Shown here in pieces: positions 18,057 to 26,662 of a stretch of DNA of 26,662 nt. Below the pieces are notes generated by a model, which saw only the letters and a program-made list of their open reading frames with translations, was not told the DNA's origin and searched no databases. Position 1 is the stretch's first letter. Each line of letters begins with the position of its first letter. The position numbers and the translations under genes are program-made. Source of the DNA: Priapulus caudatus (Eukaryota > Priapulida > Priapulimorpha > Priapulimorphida > Priapulidae); the NCBI RefSeq assembly GCF_000485595.1, contig NW_014577191.1:233535-260196 (forward strand), written 5' to 3'.

Positions 18057-18838
18057 TTAAGTAATACGGGCGCCAAAACGACGGAAGCTTCCTAGACTGG
18101 GCTGGCTTAGTCGTAGATTAAACCAATAAACAGAGTCCCCAGGCATGAACTCCTGCTCTTTGGCTCTTTTATCATAGAGAGCCTTATTCTTCTCTCGTGT
18201 ACGCCTCGTGTTCTCCTGAAGCTGTGTGCATGCTTGATAAAGCCTGTCGAGAGCCAAAGACACTGGATCATCAGTGTACGATACCTTACGTGGCAGAAGG
18301 AATGTATCCAACGGCATCACTGCATCCCTACCATAGACGAGAAAGAAAGGAGTGAACTGTGATGTTCCATGAATACTCGTTCTGTAAGCGAACAGAATGG
18401 GACCCAACGTAGAATCCCAATCCCGGTGAGAATCCTGCACATAACAACTAAACATATTGTAGATGGTACGGTGAAACCTCTCACATTGACCATTACTTGC
18501 CGGATGATAGGGAGACGTACGGATGTGATGAATCTTAAATTCTTTCGAGATGGCAGCTGTAAATTAATTACAAAACTCCAACCCATTATCAGTCATAAAA
18601 GCAGATGGACAACCATGTGTAGGTATAAACCTATCAACAATGAGTTGTGCAATAGTCTCGGCCGACTTGTCTTTGACTGCGTACGCTTCAGAGTATGATG
18701 AATAAAGATCCAAGAACGTAACTATGTACCTGTTCCCACTGTCAGACACAGGTAGAGACCCTACCGTGTCAATGGCAACGGTCACGTTGACATACCTCGG
18801 CATCGGCGCATTTCTCATGGGTCCATGCACACGTCACA
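18057..18838 (-). pseudogene. gypsy integrase core (DDE), with in-frame stop
   Basis: The minus-strand frame shows the first catalytic Asp in VAIDTVGSLPVSDSGNRYI (codon 18768-18770) and the second in MTDNGLEF (codon 18588-18590). The Glu is in GQCERFHRTIYNMF (codon 18480-18482). The Asp-to-Glu spacing is exactly 35 intervening residues, the D,D(35)E signature of retroviral-type integrases. A downstream HRDWDSTLGPILFAYRTSIH segment and a basic region before FMPGDSVYW match the usual C-terminal portion. An in-frame TAA at 18564-18566 lies between the second Asp and the Glu, so the copy is dead. The frame ends at a TAA at 18057-18059, and the expected gypsy C-terminus is not obvious beyond it. 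Confidence 0.9.
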
Positions 18839-18965
18839 GCTTACGAGCATTGCATCTCACGCACGCTCGAATGTGTGTCTAAATGTCGGTGAACATGTGC
18901 TGCCAATAGTAGCGCTCGGCCACCCTCAAGTTAGTCCTAGGTGTCCAGCATACAAATGGTCATGA
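18839..18965 (-). pseudogene. gypsy integrase N-terminal HHCC zinc finger, broken
   Basis: In shifted frames the minus strand reads HDHLYAGHLGLT, then RVAERYYWQHMFTDI, then THIRACVRCNARK. This is the His-His-Cys-Cys zinc-binding module found upstream of integrase cores. A frameshift separates it from the RNase H frame (near 18965) and another falls after HLGLT. A TAG lies after FTDI (about 18879-18881), with a TGA just after the module. All metal ligands are recognisable although the frame is broken. Confidence 0.8.
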
Positions 18966-19863
18966 CACAGACAAAACCTGTGGAACAAGGGATTTAGGCA
19001 CGACAAGTTGTCGACATGAAACGCCGTCATGAGTGGCTGCTCCCAGATGGAAAAGAATCCCATCTTCTAGTATGAAGTCAGCCATCTCTCTGCGTTGACG
19101 GAGTGAAGGGTGTTCTGCTTCTAATGTTGCGACCATGTCTCTCGCATAAGGGTCCTGCTGCTGCAATGAAAGAATCTGCTGTGATGAAACATCGAGCCCT
19201 GTTTCAAGAATATTATTGTCATCCTCAGGTACCGCAGCCTCACCATCTTCCTCCTGTAGGATTACAGGTGCCAGGAGCATAGCCTGTTCTCGTGTTACCT
19301 CAGAAGTGGTGTCGCCCTCGCTGTCAGCATGTTCTACTGGAATATCTGTAGGAAGTCTAGATAAGGCGTCAGTTTGGACATTAAACCGCCCCTCTTTGTA
19401 CAGGATGTCAACATCAAACTCCGATATTCGAACTGCCCACCTCTGCAGCTTCGCGTTACGGATAGACTTTGTCTCAAGAATATACTTTAACGGCAGGTGA
19501 TCGGTAAACAAAGTAAACATTGAACCTTCGAAAAAATGTCTCAGTTTCTCTAAAGCATACACCAGAGCAAAACACTCTTTCTCGGCTATCGGTCATCTTA
19601 CCTCACCCTCAGTGAACTGCTTGCTTAAGTAGAGCACCACGTGTTTCTTGTCGAGTTCATCTCTCTGCATGAGTATGGCTTCTACTGCAATAGACGACGC
19701 ATCACAGTACAGCGTGAATGGTAGATTACAATCTGCGAGTGCAAGGATTGGCTCAGATGTCAGACATGTTTTCAGTGATTGAAACGCCCTATCAGCTTCA
19801 GGAGTCCAAATGAATTCAGCCTTCTTGACATTCAACAACGTTAAAGGCCGTGCTATAACAGCG
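18960..19863 (-). pseudogene. gypsy RNase H domain and linker, one internal stop
   Basis: It starts in the KKAEFIWTPEADRAFQSLK segment that normally follows the RT thumb. Catalytic-type residues follow in order: Asp in FTLYCDAS, Glu in PIAEKECFALVYAL, Asp in FTDHLPLKYIL and Asp near NVQTDALSR. A TGA stop at 19593-19595 interrupts the frame between the first Asp and the Glu, and the same frame continues on both sides. The last ~130 residues are a linker rich in Asp, Glu and Gln leading to the zinc finger. The frame is lost at about 18965. Confidence 0.9.
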
Positions 19864-20918
19864 ATAGTATCCTGTTAATCCTAGGAACTGATGAACCCCT
19901 GCCACATCCTTGGGTGGAATCATCTTACTCACGGCCTCGATCTTACCTGGGTCAGGCTTCAGTCCGTGTGGTGATATCACATGTTCCAGGTATGGCACAG
20001 AACCGCGCATCAAGAAGCACTTCGAAGGCTTCGCCTTCAGGTTCGCAGCTCTCAACCTAAAGAAGACTTCGTCAAGATAACGCATGTGAGTTTCAAAGTC
20101 AGGCAAAAATACGATGATGTCATCGATATATACTAGCGCACTTTTCCCAAGAAGCACTTCAAGTGCCTTAGTCATACATCTCTGGAACACAGCAGGAGCA
20201 CAGCAGAGACCGAAACTTAAGGCACGGAATTCCTAAAGACCTGCATTTGTGGTGAAGGCCGTCTTTGGTTGATCCTCTGGTGCAACCGAAACCTAATGAT
20301 ACCCTGATCTGAGGTCGAGTGTCCAGAAAAACTTCGCATTGCCGAGATTCTGCAAAATATCATCAATAATCGGCAGCGAAAAGTTTTTCTTGGTTGTTAC
20401 AGCATTCAATCTACGATAATCAATACACATTCTCCACTGATCACCCTTTTTAGAAACGAGCAACACCCCACTAGACCAAGGAGAGGAACGATGATGCCAT
20501 TGTCAAGCATCTCGGACATCTTCTCTTGCACAATGTCTTGCTGTTTCGGACTCATTCTATATGGGCGTGTCTTTAACGGACGTGTTGTACCTGTATCAAT
20601 ACGAAACTCAACAAGATTCGTTAACCCAAGCTCCTGGTCAGTATTCGCAAACACGTCATGATTGCGTGGCAAAAGTGCCATATGACATTCTCTCTGTGCT
20701 TCATCCGTCACATGCTTTGTGAACGTGGGAAAATCACACTGATCTGCGTGCGTTGACAATCCTAACTCTATATTACCAGACTCACCCATAGTATCATCTG
20801 CAGCAGCAGCAACAACTGTAGCAGCAGCAGCAGTAAGAGTAACATCATCAGCAGCAGCAACAACAGCAGCAGCAGCAGTTTCTTCAATTAGAGTTTGATA
20901 GGCATCAAAAATATGAAA
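19860..20918 (-). pseudogene. gypsy reverse transcriptase, frameshifted with two stops
   Basis: The N-terminal part holds TRPLKTRPYRMSPKQQDIVQ, the RPYR motif region of gypsy RTs. A one-base shift near 20480-20490 moves the homologous reading (SSGVLLVSKKG, then MCIDYRRLNAV) into another frame. The following FWTLDLRSGYH segment carries the first catalytic Asp. TAG stops sit at 20293-20295 and 20233-20235. The catalytic YIDD is intact at 20119-20130, and FLGLTGYYR marks the thumb end. A second frameshift near 19855 leads into RNase H. Upstream of the RT the frame encodes poly-Ala stretches and no protease. Confidence 0.92.
20793..20885 (-). repeat. CAG/CAA-rich triplet tract encoding poly-Ala in the gypsy frame
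   Basis: The plus strand reads mainly GCAGCAGCA with CAA, GTA and TCA variants. On the minus strand, in the RT frame, it gives EETAAAAVVAAADDVTLTAA and a second similar block. It is an imperfect trinucleotide expansion in the spacer just before RT. Confidence 0.85.
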
Positions 20919-21264
20919 TCAGTTTTTCGTATTTTTTTGGCTCTATTATGTGTGGAAGTGACAAAGGTTGTCAGGTCCACATCGGTGCTGTGTGTAATAA
21001 TGGGATTAAAAAGTATAAATGAGGATATGTAATGGAGCACATGGCTGGAAACATAGTTTTGGTAATGCGTGTTGGTATACGCATACGTCACGTACGTTAC
21101 AGCATAAAAAGACACACGAGTGAGGGTAATTGCAGCGATATCAAAATGTTCACTGCCAAATGTGTTAAATTTCTGACTAGTATGGTAATCGAACTTTATC
21201 GTTTTACTTGTTTTGTAGAGTTAATAATGTAGTTAATGATTTAGTAAAGTTGGAAATATAGTTT
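20919..21264. other. junction zone between opposed gypsy copies
   Basis: About 350 bp has no recognised gag, protease or pol sequence on either strand. The inversion junction must lie here, because sequence below it belongs to a minus-strand copy and sequence above to a plus-strand copy. A near-palindromic patch TACGCATACGTCACGTACGT lies at about 21078-21097. Confidence 0.5.
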
Positions 21265-21322
21265 AGATCGGCCAGGAGTCCGAAATCACGATGGGGCATC
21301 GTGTTATGAAAAGGGGGAGAAA
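21265..21322 (+). mobile_element. 3' internal end and polypurine tract of a plus-strand gypsy copy
   Basis: GATCGGCCAGGAGTCCGAAA through GGGGCATCGTGTTATG aligns base for base (about 75 percent by eye) with the minus-strand sequence preceding the left polypurine tract. It is followed by AAAAGGGGGAGAA (21309-21321) and then the LTR start. The conceptual peptide (RSARSPKSRW then KKGGEM-like) resembles the basic tail that often ends gypsy polyproteins. It is therefore the 3' terminus of the same family in the opposite orientation. Confidence 0.7.
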
Positions 21323-21792
21323 TGTAACATATGATTTACATATATTACATAAATTAGTTAGAGACGCGGAGTGGGTTGTTTTAGTGGTAATCTATGTAGA
21401 CAGAGCGTCGCGCGTCTTGTTGCGGCTACATTGATGTTATAAGGAGAATGGTAAACGTGTTTTAGGTCGGGCGTTTCTAGGTTCAATGTGAAATGAGGGT
21501 AAGCACATAGGGATGTGGGTGAGTGACATATGTGGGGGATAGATGTGTGGTAGGCTGGGGAAGAATATATAGAAGAGAGATTAGAGAGACGGGGGAACAG
21601 AGATGTAAGAGTCGAGAAGTCTGGTTGTGGTCGCGCGAGTAAGCACACGCGCGTACGCGCGTGTGCGCGTTTCCTTGTCTCTCTGTGCAAGATGTGACTA
21701 CACTGTGTGTCAGATATTAAAGTTTATTCAGTTTAATACACAAGTTGGATTTCTTCATTATTTCTACGTATCAAACATAATTCAACGTTACA
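21323..21792 (+). repeat. complete 470-bp Ty3/gypsy LTR
   Basis: The LTR begins TGTAAC and ends GTTACA, giving 6-bp terminal complementarity and canonical TG...CA ends, and directly follows a polypurine tract. A TATA-like ATATATAG sits at 21566-21573 and a poly(A) signal variant ATTAAA at 21716-21721 in AT-rich sequence, consistent with U3-R-U5 order. Its first 40 bases match the minus-strand LTR starting at 16603. The flank after it begins TTAATACTATT. No matching direct LTR exists in the window. Confidence 0.75.
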
Positions 21793-21835
21793 TTAATACT
21801 ATTCTCTGTCTCACTCTTCGGTTCTGGGTCGGTCT

Positions 21836-21839
21836 TCCA

Positions 21840-21880
<41 letters not shown>

Positions 21881-22098
21881 TTTCTCTCTCTCCCTCCCTC
21901 GCCTTCTCGAGCCTTTTAATTCTTGTATCTGTCAGTTTCTCTGTCTCTCCGTCTCTCTTTCATTCCCCTTCTCTTCCTTTCTCTCTCGCTCTCTCTCTCT
22001 CTCTCTCTTGCTCTCTCGCTCTCTCGCGCGCTCTCTCTCTTTCTCTATCTATCTATCTCGCCTTCTCTCTCGCTCTCTCGGTCTCTCTCTTTCTCTCG
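21836..22098. repeat. (CT)n-rich polypyrimidine tract
   Basis: CTCTCT runs are purest at about 21843-21872 and 21980-22045, mixed with TCTTTC, CTCGCT and (CTAT)n variants. The tract starts about 45 bp after the LTR. Leu/Ser-only reading frames are artefacts. Confidence 0.95.
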
Positions 22099-23280
22099 TA
22101 ATACGTACGTGGTAAGTACATATTAATGGACTATACACGCGGTGCCTTAGGGAAATGTATACGGACTTATCAGTCGTATTTTGTGGATGTGCTTGTAGCT
22201 TGCTATTATATCATCTTGAATAGCATTTGATGTTACGTGTGGGGATCTACTATTACGTGTATAGACACTCTCTGGAGAGTTACCTACGATGAATAAAGCC
22301 GTCATTTCCCACGGGTTAGCGCTTGGAAACGAGATCGGCAATTCCTATTGGCAAGCTTTGCTAATGAAACTTTGATTAGAAATGGTCGTCGGCGTTCGTT
22401 TAGCATTTCTGTTTCCAGTTGCGAATTCGCCACATAGGCGAAAACGTCTTATGTAGCAGCACCGCCACTATTTCCGCGCACCTCCGTCGCGTAGCTGCAT
22501 TTCGATGAAACATCAAAGCTTAAAACACGTAAAACAACGAAACATGGCGGTTCGCTTGCCCGTGGATGAAGCGCAACCTTATTAAGCCCCATTTATAATT
22601 TCCTTACATTGGTTCGCCGCGAACACTTGGCGTCCGGACGCTCACAAACGTCATATCACAATCGCGAACCTTATAACACCAGCATCGCGCACGCTTCTCT
22701 CCTTATTCATGCTTCTCAAGATAAGAACAACGCGATAAAGATGGCGTCCGCAGTGCGACGGGCTCTTCGACGTGGCACTAACGCGTAGTTCGCAATTGAT
22801 ACCCTTCCCGCGAATAAACGCCTATATCGTTATACAATCGCACAGACGGCAAGCCCACGCAGCAGCTGGGTAGCGCTATCATAGGGTTAGACACCGGCCA
22901 GCGCTGCAATAGAGAGATAGGCTCGCCCAAATGATGCTCGTTAGGGTGGCGATAAAACCCGATAATCTGCGAGCAGTTTGCCGCGGATAGAAATAATGGA
23001 CGAGTTGAGCTCTCACTGTCGCAGTCTAGCGCCGAGGTTGGGTGGCCTCGTCGTGCCGAGCCGCGCGGCCTTACGCCTGCCATCAAACGCTAATAGTGTA
23101 AAATTCGTCGTAAACGTTTACGAAATTACCGTCTGCAGAAGGAGTTGAGGAGGCGCGGCGAGGCGAGGCGGAGAGGCAGGGGGTTATTTATCGCGCGCGC
23201 GCACCTGATGCGGTGATGCAATCGCGATGAACGCTGAGGCGGCTCCACGGCGCGGGGGAAACACGCGAAAACGCACGGCG
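22099..23280. other. 1.2 kb CpG-containing region without recognised gene
   Basis: No domain-bearing frame was found, and the 102-codon minus-strand frame at 22778-23086 is unrecognised. A YY1-like AAAGATGGCGTCC is at 22737-22749. GC-rich GGCGAGGCGAGGCGG and CGCGCGCGCG lie at 23156-23206, just upstream of the 51-bp minisatellite. It could be a promoter region, but no gene was identified. Confidence 0.35.
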
Positions 23281-23284
23281 CGAC

Positions 23285-23585
23285 GTCTGTCGGTGTCAGT
23301 GTCTCAGCGTCTCGCTGTGTCAGTGTCTCAGCTTCTCAGTGTGTCCGTTTCTAAGCGTTTCGTTGTGTTTGTGTCTCGCGTCTTCTCAGTGTGTTCGTGT
23401 CTCAGCGTCTCGGTATGTCCGTGTCTCAGCGTCTTCTCAGTGTGTTCGTGTCTCAGCGTCTCGGTATGTCCGTGTCTCGCGTCTTCTCAGTGTGTTCGTG
23501 TCTCAGCGTCTCGGTATGTCCGTGTCTCAGCGTCTTCTCAGTGCGTCTGTGTCTTAGTGTATCAGTGTTTCAGTGTTTCACGCGG
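23285..23585. repeat. 51-bp minisatellite with ~24-bp sub-repeats
   Basis: CTTCTCAGTGTGTTCGTG begins at 23382, 23433 and 23483, with a diverged copy at 23534 (periods 51, 50 and 51; the 50 reflects one deleted A in TCTCAGCG). Each unit contains two related halves of the type GTGTCTCAGCGTCTCGGTAT. More degenerate half-units extend upstream to about 23285. The Ser/Val-rich frames through it are array products. Confidence 0.95.
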
Positions 23586-24916
23586 TCTCGGGATCCCAGT
23601 GTCTAAGCGGGTTTTAGTTCCAGCGTTTATTATTATTTAAATAATTTTTAATAATTTTTATATTAATTATTTTTAGCGTCTCAATGTATCGGCGTCTATA
23701 GGCCGTGTGTCTCGGCGCCGTCCGACATGCTCGTCGTGTGCTCAATCTTGCATTCCATTGTTTCATTGCAGGTTGCGACACTGAGCGCGACCAAGGAGCA
23801 TCCCATTCCTCGACGTGACAATCATCCCAGCGGCCATCTTGCGAATTCTTGAAATTTTTTGGCCATTGCCATCGACGACTGCATCGATCAACATCATCCG
23901 TCATCAAACTACCATCCGGAAAGTAATGCGAACACAGTGCCATCTGGGCAATTACGACGATCCCGTCTCACCTAAAAATGGAATTGTGTTTGTGCGCCTA
24001 GTCGCGGCGCTGCTAAAGCGAGAGATTGCGATTGATAAGATTTACATATTTAATGAGAATAGTATACGCACGTGTAAGCACGCGCGTGGGTTTATAATGT
24101 ATATCAAGACCGAAGGAATCTTTTTTTAGTAAATTAGTATATGTCAGTAAATTTATACCGCTAAACGAACGGAAGTAGACGCATAAACCTAATATCATTA
24201 TTCGCAAATACGCTTTCACTCGAGATTTATTCCAAACGGAGGCACACATTTTTGATCGAGCGTGTGAAAATCTGGCAAGGCCCTACAAATTTATTGAAAC
24301 GCAAAAAAGCGCATTGCTCATTTACTGTATACGGTTGTCTAACAACAAATAACGGGCACTTTCATGTTATTCAATGTACATGCAATGCACACACATGCAT
24401 TAACCATTGCATGTATATTCAATAAACACACGAAATCATCGTTTTATCTCATCGTTATCAGTCGTATGTGTAGCATCGTGTAACATGTTAGGATTAAGAA
24501 AGCCTGTAAAGATCACCGGAGTACGTATGCACCGATATTATCCATGCAACACTGCGACACATGGCGGCTGAGAGTTAGCTAATTGTTCATTTGTCTGTCT
24601 GATGAACCTTTGTAACTATTCCTATTCAAAACGTCATATATAAATATAATATATAATTAAAATATCATTTAAACAAACCATTAATAAAAATTAATTAAAT
24701 TAATATATTAATGACTTTTCCCTGGAAATAGCGATATGAGAATATACGCCAGTTTAGTATTAATTACAGCATGACGCATATATTTATTTATTTAATTAGT
24801 CATTAATTATTTCTAGCCTTCATGTGAATGTATGAATGAATAAATAGATATCATATTGTAATAGTGAGCATATGGATCACCTCATTAACGTTGTGCTATA
24901 GTCGCCGAAGGTTGTG
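23586..24916. other. region without recognised gene, partly AT-rich
   Basis: A 104-codon plus-strand frame (23815-24129) and an overlapping 109-codon minus-strand frame (23614-23943) show no recognised domain. A splice-acceptor-like CATTGTTTCATTGCAG ends at about 23771 before the plus-strand frame, without a convincing partner donor. A YY1-like GCCATCTTG lies at 23834-23842. AT-rich sequence spans 24640-24860. Confidence 0.35.
24369..24423. repeat. imperfect hairpin, 19-bp arms
   Basis: Arm 24369-24387 (ATTCAATGTACATGCAATG) pairs with 24405-24423 at 17 of 19 positions around a 17-base loop containing CACACACATGCATTA. The size and mismatches are compatible with a small-RNA-type hairpin, but also with a short transposon remnant. 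Confidence 0.5.
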
Positions 24917-25186
24917 CCCCGCTATCTCTGTTTCTTCATTTTTCAATCACCTCTACATCTGTTTCCACATATTTCTTCCCCGCTACCTCTATTTCTACAG
25001 ATCTCTATCTCAGCTATCCCAGTTTCTACTGATTTCTCACCCGCTATCCCTATTTCTACTGATTTCTAACCTACTATGTTCCCCTATTTCTACTGATATC
25101 TAACCCGCTATCCCTGTATCTACTGATTTCTATCCCGCTATGTTCCCCTGTTTCTACTAATATCTAACCCTCTATCCCTGTCTCCG
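24917..25186. repeat. 31/34-bp minisatellite, about eight copies
   Basis: Units follow CCCGCTATCCCTATTTCTACTG plus ATTTCTAA. Two forms recur: a 31-bp form (CTATCCC) and a 34-bp form with an extra three bases (CTATGTTCCCC). From about 25010 they alternate. Leftmost units are more diverged. The Leu/Ser/Phe reading frame across it is an artefact. Confidence 0.9.
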
Positions 25187-26522
25187 CAATGCTCCCGCCG
25201 AATTCGAACACCGACGCCATCTTGTCGTGGCCTCGTAGTCGAACCGGAAGCGGCGGCGATTGATCGGCCGCCGGCACTCATTATTTCCGCCTTTATCGCG
25301 GCGCGGCAGACGACGTGCTCGCGGGCTGACGCGACAGCTATCTGCGTAGCGACGGTCGGCCCGCCGGGGTGATTTGCCGACGGCGTGGGCATCGTTTACA
25401 GATTACGCGGTTTCAGCATCCTCATCCCCCTATCTGCCCACGACCGAGTCTAGACTGGCGAAACGTCGTTGAATCAGTTCACTTTTAGGAGAGTAGGCAG
25501 CGTGGCGATCCGCCTTTGCTTAGGCCTACCTATTGCGGGGAAATAGAAATCGGCATTTTCCACCCGACTAGTGTGCTGAAGAGAGCGCCTCTGTTCGTTT
25601 GTTTTTCTGATTCCGGGGCTCGGCGGTATTGGTTTAGCGGCTGCTTTTGTCCGTGTAACGACGTTATCCAGTCAGCACGCTCGCGGATATTAGCGATGAC
25701 AACGCCGCTCAGCGGCACCTAATGGGGAGTGCAAACGTCGCGAGATTGCACACACTGCTCATGACTATTTACCGTCATGTTCGTTTAACGTGTGAGCGAG
25801 CCGCCGCCGCTGCCGCCGCCGGCTGCGAACAACGCGCGTGTGTACGTCGTCGGTGCACCGCTGCGTCATCGGAGAAATACAACTTCATCTCGGAGCAGCT
25901 TTGCCGCAGAAAATTTTACTAGCAACGTCGATGTTTTCAACAGCAACGAGACAGGATTGCATTATGCTGCTCCCTATCGGCTGCTAGTGTCGTGTGTGGC
26001 CGCGAGGAATTGATTTGAACTAATGCATGTCCAACTGCGTTTTTAGCACGCAGTTACAGATCTGGAAAAAGCGATTTTTTTTTATTTGCGGAAATAATTA
26101 GCCTTTGGTTTTGCCAATTTGCATCGTGCGTGTAATATTGATCCCGTATAGACATGCTGCAAACATGACTAGTCAATTTAAGTTGTATAAAAAAACTTTC
26201 ATTGTGGAAATAACATATTGGGTTTGCTGCAAAAATGGGGCAACATCTAGGAGATTCTGTCAAATGACGCCAAGTCTCATATTCTGACTAGCTGAAGGCT
26301 CGCCATCAATATGTATGAATTAGACATTACTAAATAGTCTCTAAAGTAATACGTTTAAAAGGGCTACGTCATTCTATGCTTTTCTGCTCATTTGGCGTTT
26401 CTGCGACATCGTACACTATAGGCGCTCTCTAGCGGTGACTAACGGCATTAACATCTAAGTTTCGTTTTCGCCATGGTTTTCGCCCTATTATCTTACCTAC
26501 CGGCAGGTGGCGCAACCGATCT
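25187..26522. other. 1.3 kb CpG-containing region without recognised gene
   Basis: A YY1-like CGCCATCTTG is at 25215-25224 in CpG-rich sequence (25190-25390), which would suit a housekeeping-type promoter or first exon. Frames on either strand (84 codons minus, 25138-25392; 68 codons plus, 25516-25722) show no domain. A (GCC)n-like cluster lies at 25800-25832. A run of T at 26076-26083 is unremarkable. Confidence 0.35.
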
Positions 26523-26598
26523 ATCTCACCTAGAGTCCCTCTATACAGACTGTCTCTGTATATAGGGACTCTAATCTCACCTAGGATCCCTATATAGG
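26523..26598. repeat. hairpin plus direct repeat, MITE-end-like
   Basis: TAGAGTCCCT-N-TATACAGA (26531-26550) pairs with 26554-26573 at 18 of 20 positions around a 3-base loop. The flanking ATCTCACCTAG-type sequence at 26523 is repeated directly at 26574, followed by GATCCCTATATA. Several inverted and direct copies of the same about 20-bp end sequence therefore lie side by side, as at overlapping MITE termini. The element may continue beyond the window. Confidence 0.65.
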
Positions 26599-26662
26599 TG
26601 GTGAACAACAGTAGACGGCGTCCATAGGCAGCAGGCCTGAATAAGCATCGAACAGATATTAA

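Larger units (their letters stand above)
15910..20918 (-). mobile_element. decayed, 5'-truncated Ty3/gypsy (Metaviridae-type) LTR retrotransposon
   Basis: The domain order on the minus strand is reverse transcriptase, RNase H, HHCC zinc finger, then DDE integrase. That is the Ty3/gypsy order (integrase after RNase H), as opposed to Ty1/copia. The 3' polypurine tract and LTR follow at the low-coordinate end. Gag, protease and a same-orientation 5' LTR are missing: the homologous frame stops at an in-frame TGA at 20919-20921 and nothing gag-like is visible above it. Several stops and frameshifts show that it is inactive. A second copy of the family's 3' end lies in opposite orientation at 21265-21792. 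Confidence 0.85.

Noticed and set aside
21627-22115. 162-codon plus-strand frame rich in Leu and Ser
   Set aside because: It begins in the LTR and is mostly the (CT)n tract; no domain.
23227-23640. 137-codon Ser/Val/Cys-rich frame
   Set aside because: The 51-bp minisatellite is nearly divisible by three, keeping frames open; one unit is 50 bp, and the frame survives only by changing peptide register.
23614-24129. Possible exon after an acceptor-like CATTGTTTCATTGCAG
   Set aside because: No donor, no recognised peptide on either strand, and the acceptor-like string is not unusual by chance.
1-26662. tRNA and rRNA genes
   Set aside because: Scanning by eye for B-box-like GGTTCGANTCC with paired stems and for rRNA core motifs gave no credible candidate; a covariance-model scan could still find a diverged one.

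Overview
The window looks like non-coding, repeat-dominated DNA from a eukaryotic draft assembly, most likely a marine invertebrate animal. The reasons are a 10-N scaffold gap, dense microsatellites and minisatellites, a CR1/L2/jockey-type LINE remnant, Ty3/gypsy retrotransposon remains, several foldback or MITE-like elements, and TTAGGG-type telomere-like repeats. Nothing resembles prokaryotic gene organisation. I recognise no intact host protein-coding gene, tRNA or rRNA. Species assignment is inference only.

Layout. 1-2700: mostly unrecognised sequence, with one long foldback element (2325-2700) and a solitary diverged copy of its arm (748-866). 2850-3770: a degenerate ~75-bp minisatellite, then GT-rich DNA. 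3925-5230: CpG-rich sequence, then a ~0.5 kb polypurine (GA) tract. 5681-6380: a pure (GT)30, a near-perfect palindromic element with GGGGCCC core repeats, and a 28-bp perfect-arm hairpin. 7752-8985: an element with 42-bp terminal inverted repeats and a target duplication, whose left 716 bp look like a minus-strand LTR preceded by a polypurine tract. 9165-9950: TA, ATC, GT and GAT repeats. 9950-12350: CpG-rich sequence without recognisable genes, plus a GTGC tract. 12350-12720: (TA)n(GA)n blocks on both sides of an assembly gap. 13381-14453: a G-rich minisatellite, a 598-bp TTAA-flanked foldback element and an AAAT/AT microsatellite.

14844-15630 is a 5'-truncated, frameshifted LINE 3' end on the minus strand. 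15910-21792 is occupied by Ty3/gypsy material of one family. A minus-strand, gag-less and decayed pol (RT, RNase H, HHCC zinc finger, DDE integrase) lies at 18057-20918. Its 3' polypurine tract and LTR lie at the left, and the LTR has been invaded by a 246-bp inverted-repeat element carrying telomere-like repeats. A second 3' internal end and a complete 470-bp LTR of the same family point the opposite way at the right (21265-21792). 21836-22098 is CT-rich. 22100-26662 holds CpG-rich unrecognised sequence, 51-bp and ~31/34-bp minisatellites, and small hairpins.

The most interesting pattern is that two separate loci (7752-8985 and 15910-21792) share one topology: LTR-like sequences in inverted orientation with the polypurine-tract/U3 side facing inward and the U5 side facing outward. 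A normal LTR retrotransposon has direct LTRs. This could reflect coincidental head-to-head insertions, aberrant integration products, or a non-canonical inverted-LTR element.
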